The notes under the pieces are model-generated. The model was given only the letters and a program-made list of their open reading frames with translations, did no database searches and had not been told where the DNA came from. Shown here piece by piece: positions 1 to 5,549 of a stretch of 7,984 nucleotides of DNA. Within the stretch, counting starts at the first letter, position 1. Each line of letters begins with the position of its first letter. The DNA is from Bacillota bacterium (GTDB taxonomy: Bacteria; Bacillota; Clostridia; Acetivibrionales; DSM-1351): the NCBI GenBank assembly GCA_023412635.1, contig JAEYNI010000077.1:1-7984 (forward strand), in the 5' to 3' direction. A program made the translations under genes and the position numbers.

Positions 1-1576
1 TATGATAAAGGTACCCCAGATTGTAATATACCTTTGTAAATCCCGGATCCAGTGATAAAACCTGATTGAAGAGCTTCTTTGCTGTTTCCGGGTCACCGTT
101 GGTATTTGCTTTTACTGCTTCACGGTATAGGTCTGGAATATTATAATTGGTGATATTGACTTTATACATTCCGGTTAAGGAATCATAGGCAGAGGTTCCG
201 CCAAGAGCCTCAATAAACGCCTGAACAGGGACATAAACCATACCGTCTTTCTTTGCCGGTGAGGACTTTAGGGTAATGTCGCTGCCATTAACATTGATTA
301 AATTTGAGCCAAGCTTCATTTTTATAGTTTTGGTAAATCTTTTTACGGTTATATCGCTTCCTTGAACGGAATAATCGGCAAATAGCAGGCTGCTGGTATC
401 CTTGAGCGGAACCATAAGCTCCTTGGTGGAACTGTCAACGTATACGCTGTTTTGGGAAACTACTTCTCGTCTGTTGAAGGAGTATCTTAATGGTACTGTT
501 TTTACCCTGGTAACAACAAGTGCATTGCTTAATTTCCTGCCCGGTGAGGTTACAATACTGCCATTGTAGTAAAGTCCTGAAGAGGCACCACCGTCAAGAT
601 TTATAGCATTAACCATTTCCAGGATTTTGCAAATTTCCGCCAGTTCTTTTACATTTACATTTGATACGGTGCCTATTATCAGGATATTATTCTTTGTAAC
701 TCCTGCAAAACTCCTCTGTCCTCTGTTTGTATTAATTTTGTCTTCTGCAAAGCCTTCACTTTTACCATTTGCTAGTATAACACCGTCTTTTAAGAGGGTT
801 GGACCGGCCCCCACAGTTGTGACCATACTGCTCCAGTCAATGGGGGTTTTCTTTGTTCCTGACTGTTTATAGGTTTCGATTCTGTAATCAACTCTGTCAC
901 CCACATGGAACTTCTTAATATAGTTCTGATCCATCAAAACAATAACATAGCCATTAGCGGGAATATCTGCCTGGCCTTTCTTTATTGCGGTTACTCTGTT
1001 GTTATCAATAACTATTGAGGTTCTGTCATGTTTTGGTGTTGTCTTTCCAAAAGCAGGATCAAATATAATAATGGAGTCCTTACTTTCATTCATTGAATTT
1101 ATATTCCAGGCATACCAGCTTCCAGCATCACCCCAATCTTCGTTAATACTGCCCTTTATAGATGTACGAAGAGCTTCTACAGCCACCTTGTTTTCAGTAG
1201 AAAAAGCAATAACCGAACCATTTGATCCCAGATGATAAAAGCTGCCCTGGTTTTGGAGGGTTCCGCTGGGTTTCAAATCAGTATAGGAATTAAAAAAGGT
1301 TCCGTTAACAGCGGCGAGGACCTCGGTATTGGAATCCTTCGCCTGGTCAACTATATTTTTAAAATCGTCGGTCTGCCCAATCTGGTTCTTTGCAAACTGC
1401 GATTCTACCCGTATATTTTTATCATTTAAGTCTGAGTATACAGCTTTGACAGTTCTTGTGCCTCCAGAAAATTTAACCGATTTGGTTTGATATGTAACAG
1501 ATTCCTTCGCAAACACTGTAAAAGATAGTGAAAAAAACATTAAAAGAAAGAAGAACAAAAAAGTAAGTTTTTTCAA
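1..1576 (-). CDS. Exported phosphodiester glycosidase (NAGPA-like) protein with copper-amine-oxidase-N-like domain, C-terminus cut by window edge
   Basis: I translated this minus-strand frame by hand; 525 residues are visible and it is still open at base 1. The start is TTG at 1576-1574, chosen because GGCGGAGG (1590-1583) sits 6 bases upstream and because it yields a typical signal peptide: Lys2-Lys3, a Phe/Leu-rich core to about residue 20, and a likely cleavage site after VFA (residue 23). Residues about 40-357 match the phosphodiester glycosidase fold of the NAGPA (uncovering enzyme) family: NGTFFN at 91-96, VGAGPTLLKDG at 255-265, QRSFAG at 287-292 and NLDGGASSGL at 326-335. Residues about 375-475 resemble the copper amine oxidase N-terminal-like domain (VPL near 389, YVPVQAFIEALGG at 448-460), a surface module common in Clostridia and Paenibacillus. 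From about 483 a TPR-like helical repeat begins (DPETAKKLFNQVLSLDPGF). It probably acts outside the membrane on glycan or wall phosphodiesters. The substrate cannot be told. Confidence 0.85.
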   Translation of the reverse strand, partial: MKKLTFLFFFLLMFFSLSFTVFAKESVTYQTKSVKFSGGTRTVKAVYSDLNDKNIRVESQFAKNQIGQTDDFKNIVDQAKDSNTEVLAAVNGTFFNSYTDLKPSGTLQNQGSFYHLGSNGSVIAFSTENKVAVEALRTSIKGSINEDWGDAGSWYAWNINSMNESKDSIIIFDPAFGKTTPKHDRTSIVIDNNRVTAIKKGQADIPANGYVIVLMDQNYIKKFHVGDRVDYRIETYKQSGTKKTPIDWSSMVTTVGAGPTLLKDGVILANGKSEGFAEDKINTNRGQRSFAGVTKNNILIIGTVSNVNVKELAEICKILEMVNAINLDGGASSGLYYNGSIVTSPGRKLSNALVVTRVKTVPLRYSFNRREVVSQNSVYVDSSTKELMVPLKDTSSLLFADYSVQGSDITVKRFTKTIKMKLGSNLINVNGSDITLKSSPAKKDGMVYVPVQAFIEALGGTSAYDSLTGMYKVNITNYNIPDLYREAVKANTNGDPETAKKLFNQVLSLDPGFTKVYYNLGYLYH

Positions 1577-1866
1577 ATTGAACCTCCGCCTGCCCACTAA
1601 AATTAATTGTCTCAAATGGGCTTATGATTAAGTATTATTGTACTATGAAGTAATATTTCAATTGCTGTTTTGAGTTCTGTAGTTACTTTATTGGAGCATT
1701 ATGTTTATCGGCAAAATACTTCACAAACTGAATGACCAGATACAATTGAAATAATTTACATATAGACGAGGAAGTTATATGTTTTCCATTCTTTGAATGT
1801 GCTAATATAACTAAGGTTGAGCAAGTACACCAGAAAATTCTATGCAGATATGAAGCAAATTTCTTG

Positions 1867-1902
1867 TTGACAGTAATCATAGAATATTATATAGTGGTTT
1901 TA
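1867..1902 (+). promoter_or_regulatory. Sigma-A type promoter for trmB-lysA-ddh
   Basis: A perfect -35 box TTGACA (1867-1872) is followed after exactly 17 bases by TATAGT (1890-1895), which matches the -10 consensus at 5 of 6 positions. This places transcription start near 1902, about 48 bases upstream of the trmB ATG. It is the best promoter-like sequence in the window. The -10 box and start point lie inside a 58-bp palindrome, so access by RNA polymerase is probably controlled. No comparably good promoter is visible before lysA or ddh, which suggests that this one drives all three genes. Confidence 0.75.
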
Positions 1903-1932
1903 CATAGAACCACTACATAATATTCCATGATT
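1875..1932. repeat. 58-bp near-perfect palindrome over the -10 box and start point of trmB, probable operator
   Basis: Two 25-base arms (1875-1899 and 1908-1932) are reverse complements at 23 of 25 positions and flank an 8-base centre (1900-1907). The inner arms read TAGTGGTT and AACCACTA, and the outer arms are AT-rich with GAATATTAT-like sequence. Both differences are A in the left arm against C in the right. The centre falls at about the predicted transcription start, and the right arm ends four bases before the AGGAGG of trmB. A transcript starting near 1902 would contain only the right arm, so the symmetry is better explained as DNA read by a dimeric regulator than as an RNA hairpin. The encoded TrmB-like protein is the obvious candidate, by inference. 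A small mobile-element relic or a minus-strand RNA hairpin are alternatives. Confidence 0.7.
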
Positions 1933-1949
1933 GCTTAGGAGGTTAATAT

Positions 1950-2636
1950 ATGGATATAATCGATGCTTTGATGCATGCAGGTTTTACAAAGCATGAATCC
2001 ATGCTTTATATTGCGTTATGCAGAGAAGGCGAGCTGACCGGATATGAAGCTTCGAAGATAACCGGTATTCCCAGATCTAACGCATATCTTGGACTTGCTG
2101 GCTTGGCCGATAAGGGCGGGGCTTACAGAATAAACTCGGAAACAGCGAAGTATACTGCTGTTTCTCCTGAAGAACTTGTTCAGAATTTGCAAAGAAAATT
2201 TGCTGAGGTAATGAAGGTGATTCAGGAGGAAATTCCCCAGCTTAATGACATAGGTGAAAGCTTTGTTACCATAAACGGAAGTCAGCAGATATTAAACAAA
2301 ATGAAGAATTTGATAATCCAGGCCCAAAAAAGAATATACATATCAGTAGCTCTAGAGCAACTAGAATTCGTAATAAAGGAACTGTCGGAAGCAAGAGACA
2401 GGGGACTTAAGGTAGTAATTATTACCTCTGTAAAGCTTGATATGGAAGGTATGATTTGCTACATTGCAAATAAACAATTCAATAGTGTAAGATTGATTGT
2501 TGACTCTGAAAATGTGCTGACAGGCCAGCTTAATGGGACAAACCCCACCTGTCTGTTTACAAGAAACTCAAATATGGTAGATCTAATTAAGGATTCTCTT
2601 ACAAATGAAATAAAGCTTATAAATATAGCAAAGTAA
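1950..2636 (+). CDS. TrmB-family transcriptional regulator
   Basis: This 228-residue protein has a TrmB-type winged helix-turn-helix at about residues 1-70. Its recognition region is TGYEASKITGIPRSNAYLGL (30-49), followed by a wing ending in YTAVSPEEL (68-76). A helical, probably coiled-coil linker spans about 77-98. A C-terminal phospholipase-D-like sensor fold starts near FVTINGSQQILNKMKNLI (105-122), where the family usually binds a small ligand. I see no HKD catalytic motif, as expected for a regulator. AGGAGG (1937-1942) lies 7 bases before the ATG. TrmB proteins are best known as sugar-responsive regulators in archaea, but bacterial members are diverse. This gene lies 35 bases upstream of lysA with no terminator between them, so control of lysine or meso-DAP synthesis and autoregulation through the palindrome at 1875-1932 are likely. 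That role is inference, and the ligand is unknown. Confidence 0.85.
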   Translation: MDIIDALMHAGFTKHESMLYIALCREGELTGYEASKITGIPRSNAYLGLAGLADKGGAYRINSETAKYTAVSPEELVQNLQRKFAEVMKVIQEEIPQLNDIGESFVTINGSQQILNKMKNLIIQAQKRIYISVALEQLEFVIKELSEARDRGLKVVIITSVKLDMEGMICYIANKQFNSVRLIVDSENVLTGQLNGTNPTCLFTRNSNMVDLIKDSLTNEIKLINIAK

Positions 2637-2671
2637 TAAATATTAAATAAATAAAAGCGGAGGCAAATTTT

Positions 2672-3922
2672 ATGACAGAGTACTATTCAACGAAAATGAA
2701 TTTTTTTGGGAACTCGAACCCTGAAAAGCTTATAAAGGAATTTGGAAGTCCTTTGTACGTCTACAATGAAAAAATATTAAGACAGAAATGCAGAGACATG
2801 AAAAATTTAGTTGACTACCCGCATTTTATCCCCAATTACTCAATCAAGGCAAATTCAAATCTGCATATTATTAAAATTGTAAGGGAAGAGGGTCTGAGAG
2901 CCGATGCCATGTCGGCAGGAGAAGTTCAGCTGCTGCTCCACGCAGGCTACAAACCGGAAGAGCTGTTCTTTGTACCCAACAATGTATCTGAGGCCGAGCT
3001 AAAATATGCAGTTGAAATGGGAGTACTTGTAAGTGTGGATTCTCTTTCTCAGCTGGAGCTTCTTGGTAAAATTAATCCCGGCGGAAAGGCTGCTGTAAGA
3101 TTTAACCCCGGGGTAGGTGCCGGACACCATGAAAAAGTTATAACAGCAGGTAAGAAGACCAAGTTCGGTGTAAATATTGACTGTGTTCCCCAGGTTAAGG
3201 AAATAGCGAAAAAATATGATTTGAAAATAACCGGGATAAACCAGCATATAGGCTCACTGTTTATGGAAGGCGATTCATACATTGAAGGTGTAAAATCCCT
3301 TCTATCGGTTGCTGAGCAGTTTGAGGATATTGATTTTGTAGATATGGGCGGAGGCTTCGGGATACCGTACAGAAAGCAGGAAGGTCAGGCACCGCTGGAT
3401 CTTGTCAGCTTCAAAGAAAAACTTACTGCGGTGCTTTTGCAGTGGACTGAGAAATACGGCAAGAAAATATTGTTCAAATCCGAGCCAGGTCGTTATATTG
3501 TAGCCGAGTCTGGAGTACTGCTGGGTACGGTATATGCAACCAAGAATAACTATGGGAACAGGTATGTAGGAACAGATATCGGTTTCAACGTTCTTGCAAG
3601 ACCTGTCATGTATGATTCTCATCATGATATAGAAGTATATAAAAACGGCGTTCCCCAGAACCAGGGCGAAACCGAGGCTGTGACGGTGGTAGGTAATATC
3701 TGCGAAAGCGGAGATGTTATTGCGAAGCATAGAAACCTTCCAAAGGTACAGGAGGGAGATATATTGGGAATAATGGACGCAGGCGCCTATGGTGCTGCAA
3801 TGAGCTCAAATTACAACATGAGACTGCGCCCTGCCGAAGTAATGATAAAGGAAAATGGTGAAGCTGTCCTTATCAGACGCAGAGATACCTTTGAGGACAT
3901 CATTGCTCCGTATAATGTTTAA
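2672..3922 (+). CDS. lysA: Diaminopimelate decarboxylase
   Basis: This 416-residue fold-type III PLP enzyme converts meso-2,6-diaminopimelate to L-lysine and CO2, the last step of lysine synthesis, in the cytoplasm. Visible family landmarks are the PLP lysine in YSIKAN (Lys59), HIGS (192-195), the glycine-rich phosphate loop GGGFG (226-230), EPGR (271-274), the catalytic-cysteine motif CESGD (344-348) supplied to the partner subunit's active site, and DAGAYG (369-374). Length and motif order are normal for the family, with nothing missing. GGAGG (2659-2663) lies 8 bases before the ATG. It follows trmB by 35 bases and precedes ddh by 120 bases on the same strand, and its substrate is the product of Ddh. 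Other decarboxylases of this fold act on ornithine, arginine or carboxynorspermidine, but the ddh neighbour and the motifs favour diaminopimelate. Confidence 0.93.
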   Translation: MTEYYSTKMNFFGNSNPEKLIKEFGSPLYVYNEKILRQKCRDMKNLVDYPHFIPNYSIKANSNLHIIKIVREEGLRADAMSAGEVQLLLHAGYKPEELFFVPNNVSEAELKYAVEMGVLVSVDSLSQLELLGKINPGGKAAVRFNPGVGAGHHEKVITAGKKTKFGVNIDCVPQVKEIAKKYDLKITGINQHIGSLFMEGDSYIEGVKSLLSVAEQFEDIDFVDMGGGFGIPYRKQEGQAPLDLVSFKEKLTAVLLQWTEKYGKKILFKSEPGRYIVAESGVLLGTVYATKNNYGNRYVGTDIGFNVLARPVMYDSHHDIEVYKNGVPQNQGETEAVTVVGNICESGDVIAKHRNLPKVQEGDILGIMDAGAYGAAMSSNYNMRLRPAEVMIKENGEAVLIRRRDTFEDIIAPYNV

Positions 3923-4011
3923 TGCATTAAATCAAACTATAAGCACTAAACCCAATAAACCCCCTTTGTTCGCCCCAGTGCGGTAAAGGATATATACTTA
4001 TTTACTATTTG

Positions 4012-4037
4012 ATGGCCACATAGGTGGCTCATGGAGG
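4012..4037 (+). promoter_or_regulatory. Hairpin abutting the ddh ribosome binding site
   Basis: In the 120-base lysA-ddh gap, GCCAC (4015-4019) and GTGGC (4024-4028) form a 5-bp stem around the loop ATAG. Beyond a single bulged T, the outer ATG (4012-4014) pairs with CAT (4030-4032), giving 8 bp in all. GGAGG (4033-4037) starts at the very next base and is itself unpaired. The hairpin could mark mRNA processing, stabilise the downstream message or tune ddh translation. The rest of the gap shows no good promoter: TTGTTC near 3966 and TATATA near 3991 are only a weak pair. Confidence 0.45.
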
Positions 4038-4042
4038 ATAAT

Positions 4043-5029
4043 ATGAGCAAGATAAAAATTGGAATAGTTGGATACGGAAACATAGGCAGAGGAGTTGAAG
4101 CTGCCATAAAGCAAAATCCGGATACTGAGCTTGTGGCGGTATTTACAAGAAGAGCTGCTGACAGCTTCAAAATAAATACTCCTGGAGCAAAGGTAGTAAA
4201 TATTAATGAGGCAAAGAATTATACTGAGGACATTGATGTAATGATTCTTTGCGGAGGTTCCGCAACTGACCTGCCTGAGCAGGGACCCGAATTTGCGGCA
4301 ATGTTCAACATTGTTGATAGCTTTGATACACATGCCAAGATACCTGAATATTTCGAAAAGGTAAATAAGGCGGCAGCTGCTTCTAAAAAAACAGGCATAA
4401 TTTCTGTAGGCTGGGACCCGGGCTTGTTCTCAATGATAAGGATGCTTTCCGGAGCCATACTTCCAGAAGGTAATGACTATACCTTCTGGGGCAAGGGCGT
4501 TAGCCAGGGTCATTCAGATGCAATCAGAAGAGTAGCTGGAGTTAAAAATGGTATTCAATATACCATACCAATTGATAAGGCAATAGAAAGTGTCAGAAGC
4601 GGTAGCAACCCGGAATTGACAACAAGACAAAAGCATTTGAGAGAATGCTTCGTTGTTGCTGAAGAAGGCGCTGATAAAGCCGCAATTGAAGCTAACATAA
4701 AGAACATGCCCAATTATTTCTCTGATTATGAAACCATAGTACATTTTATTTCAGAGGAAGAATTAAAGAAAAACCATTCAAAGATGCCCCATGGAGGCTT
4801 TGTATTCAGATGCGGAAGTACAGGTGAAAATTCAAACAACCATATCATTGAGTTTTCAATAAAGCTTGACAGCAATCCTGAGTTTACAGCCAATGTCCTG
4901 GTTGCATACGCAAGAGCTGCGGTCAGAATGAATAAGGAAGGAAATACCGGAGTTAAAACAGTTTTTGATGTTCCGCTCTCCTACCTGTCTGCTGAGAGCA
5001 ATCTTGAATTAATTAAGAGGCTTCTATAA
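4043..5029 (+). CDS. ddh: meso-Diaminopimelate D-dehydrogenase
   Basis: This 328-residue NADPH-dependent enzyme carries out the reversible reductive amination of L-2-amino-6-oxopimelate (from tetrahydrodipicolinate) with ammonia to meso-diaminopimelate. It thereby bypasses the succinylase or acetylase branches. The Rossmann motif IVGYGNIGRG spans residues 8-17 (Gly10, Gly12, Gly15). Other family signatures are SFDTH (93-97), GWDPGLFS (123-130), the substrate-side segment FWGKGVSQGHSDAIRRV (148-164) and HGGFVFR (250-256). I chose the ATG at 4043 over the in-frame ATG at 4031 because GGAGG (4033-4037) lies between them and because the protein then starts just ahead of the first beta strand, as in Corynebacterium Ddh (about 320 residues). 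The gene follows lysA, and Ddh and LysA catalyse consecutive steps. meso-DAP is also a peptidoglycan precursor. The last codons are repeated in degenerate form downstream. Confidence 0.93.
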   Translation: MSKIKIGIVGYGNIGRGVEAAIKQNPDTELVAVFTRRAADSFKINTPGAKVVNINEAKNYTEDIDVMILCGGSATDLPEQGPEFAAMFNIVDSFDTHAKIPEYFEKVNKAAAASKKTGIISVGWDPGLFSMIRMLSGAILPEGNDYTFWGKGVSQGHSDAIRRVAGVKNGIQYTIPIDKAIESVRSGSNPELTTRQKHLRECFVVAEEGADKAAIEANIKNMPNYFSDYETIVHFISEEELKKNHSKMPHGGFVFRCGSTGENSNNHIIEFSIKLDSNPEFTANVLVAYARAAVRMNKEGNTGVKTVFDVPLSYLSAESNLELIKRLL

Positions 5030-5068
5030 TAATTAATCTTGAATTTATTAAAGGCTTCTAAAATAATT
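5000..5068 (+). repeat. Tandem duplication of the 3' end of ddh
   Basis: Bases 5000-5034 (the last codons of ddh, its stop and a few bases after) are repeated immediately at 5035-5068. The copies share AATCTTGAATT, GGCTTCT and AATAATT and differ by two substitutions and one missing G. The second copy still reads as Asn-Leu-Glu-Phe-Ile-Lys-Gly-Phe-stop, compared with Asn-Leu-Glu-Leu-Ile-Lys-Arg-Leu-Leu-stop at the real end. It lies beyond the ddh stop and is not translated as part of it. This looks like a recent slippage or unequal-exchange event. The remainder of the gap to 5190 is AT-rich, with no clear terminator or promoter. Confidence 0.8.
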
Positions 5069-5190
5069 AATTAATTACAAATTGTATTGAACATAACTGT
5101 TTGTTAAAAAACATGAACTATTTTCATATTGTTGCCATAGAATGTAATGATATCCTGTAAACCTACTTGTAGAATATTAGGAGGCAATAT

Positions 5191-5436
5191 ATGAAAGGTT
5201 CTGTTTTGGATACGTTGACCTGGGAAGGAAACAGTAAAAAGATGTTCATTCTGGTTATAGATGCTGTTCCTTCAATCTTCTCAGGGCTAGTTAAACATGA
5301 AATTGAAGATTGGATAATTAAAAACAAGGTTAAGGTAGTAACCGAAGAGTTGTGTTTAAAAATGTTTAAAGAAAAAGCTCCAAAGGGAATGATCCAAAAA
5401 TTAACTCCAAAACTTGAGAGCTTAAAAACCAAATAA
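5191..5436 (+). CDS. Small PCP_red-domain-like protein (81 residues)
   Basis: This 81-residue reading frame has a strong AGGAGG (5179-5184) 6 bases before its ATG, so it is probably translated. The body fits the short helical domain found at the C-terminus of the B subunit of light-independent protochlorophyllide reductase (PCP_red family): LTW at 9-11, a hydrophobic stretch with AVPS at 24-27, then GLVKHEIEDWIIKN at 32-45 and KVVTEELCLKMF at 48-59, ending in a Lys-rich tail. Stand-alone proteins of this kind occur in non-photosynthetic Firmicutes. Their function is unknown to me, and chlorophyll synthesis is not implied. No signal peptide, metal-binding cysteine cluster or long membrane segment is visible; Cys55 is the only cysteine. 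It lies 161 bases after ddh, so it may be a separate unit. The family assignment is by eye and moderate. Confidence 0.6.
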   Translation: MKGSVLDTLTWEGNSKKMFILVIDAVPSIFSGLVKHEIEDWIIKNKVKVVTEELCLKMFKEKAPKGMIQKLTPKLESLKTK

Positions 5437-5440
5437 AATG

Positions 5441-5502
5441 AGCGGGGGTGCCGCATAACTATAAAATACATTAATCCATATTGTTATGCAACAGCCCTCG
5501 CT
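5441..5502. terminator. Long inverted repeat between convergent genes, probable bidirectional terminator
   Basis: The left arm (5441-5459, AGCGGGGGTGCCGCATAAC) pairs with the right arm (5483-5502, ending GCCCTCGCT). The outer stem has 9 pairs including two wobbles, then come a bulge and two mismatches, and the inner stem has 7 pairs; the loop is 23 bases. It lies 4 bases after the small plus-strand gene and about 47 bases beyond the serA stop, where a shared terminator is expected. The T-rich tail is better on the minus strand (CATTTTATTTGGTTTTT, running into the end of the small gene) than on the plus strand. The long loop and imperfect arms are unusual for a terminator, so a small mobile-element relic is an alternative. 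Confidence 0.55.
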
Positions 5503-5549
5503 TTGGTACATATTTCAAAAAATAACTTTATATTATATATGGAATTTAC

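Larger units (their letters stand above)
1577..1949. other. Divergent intergenic region between the exported glycosidase and the trmB gene
   Basis: This gap of about 370 bases separates a minus-strand gene from a plus-strand gene, so it should carry both promoters. The plus-strand promoter and its palindrome (1867-1932) are listed separately. For the minus-strand gene I found no convincing sigma-A pair: TTGAAA and TACAAT elements occur around 1640-1665 on that strand but are badly spaced. A short imperfect hairpin (GCCCA near 1592-1596 with TGGGC near 1617-1621) lies in the minus-strand leader. The middle, about 1680-1865, contains no reading frame with a ribosome binding site on either strand. 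Its plus-strand translation is broken by several stops, so it may be decayed sequence of unknown origin. Confidence 0.6.

Noticed and set aside
627..1429. Plus-strand open frames opposite the exported glycosidase
   Set aside because: The minus-strand frame is continuous from a signal peptide through recognised motifs to the window edge, so these are shadows.
1683..1880. Minus-strand reading frame of 65 residues in the intergenic region
   Set aside because: It has no ribosome binding site, its start codon lies within the left arm of the palindrome, and the product has no recognisable pattern.
1903..1949. Lysine riboswitch (L-box) or T-box before the trmB-lysA cluster
   Set aside because: The predicted leader is only about 48 bases, far too short for either, and shows none of their conserved sequences.
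3302..3730. Minus-strand open frame of 142 residues opposite lysA
   Set aside because: It lies wholly inside the well-supported lysA gene, has no ribosome binding site and its composition is that of a shadow frame.
4031..4042. Alternative upstream ATG for ddh
   Set aside because: The only good ribosome binding site (GGAGG at 4033-4037) lies downstream of this ATG and serves the ATG at 4043; the first ATG also lies in a hairpin arm.
5087..5160. Promoter for the small gene at 5191
   Set aside because: TTGAAC, TTGTTA and TTGCCA all occur, but none has an acceptable -10 box at 16-18 bases, so no promoter is claimed.
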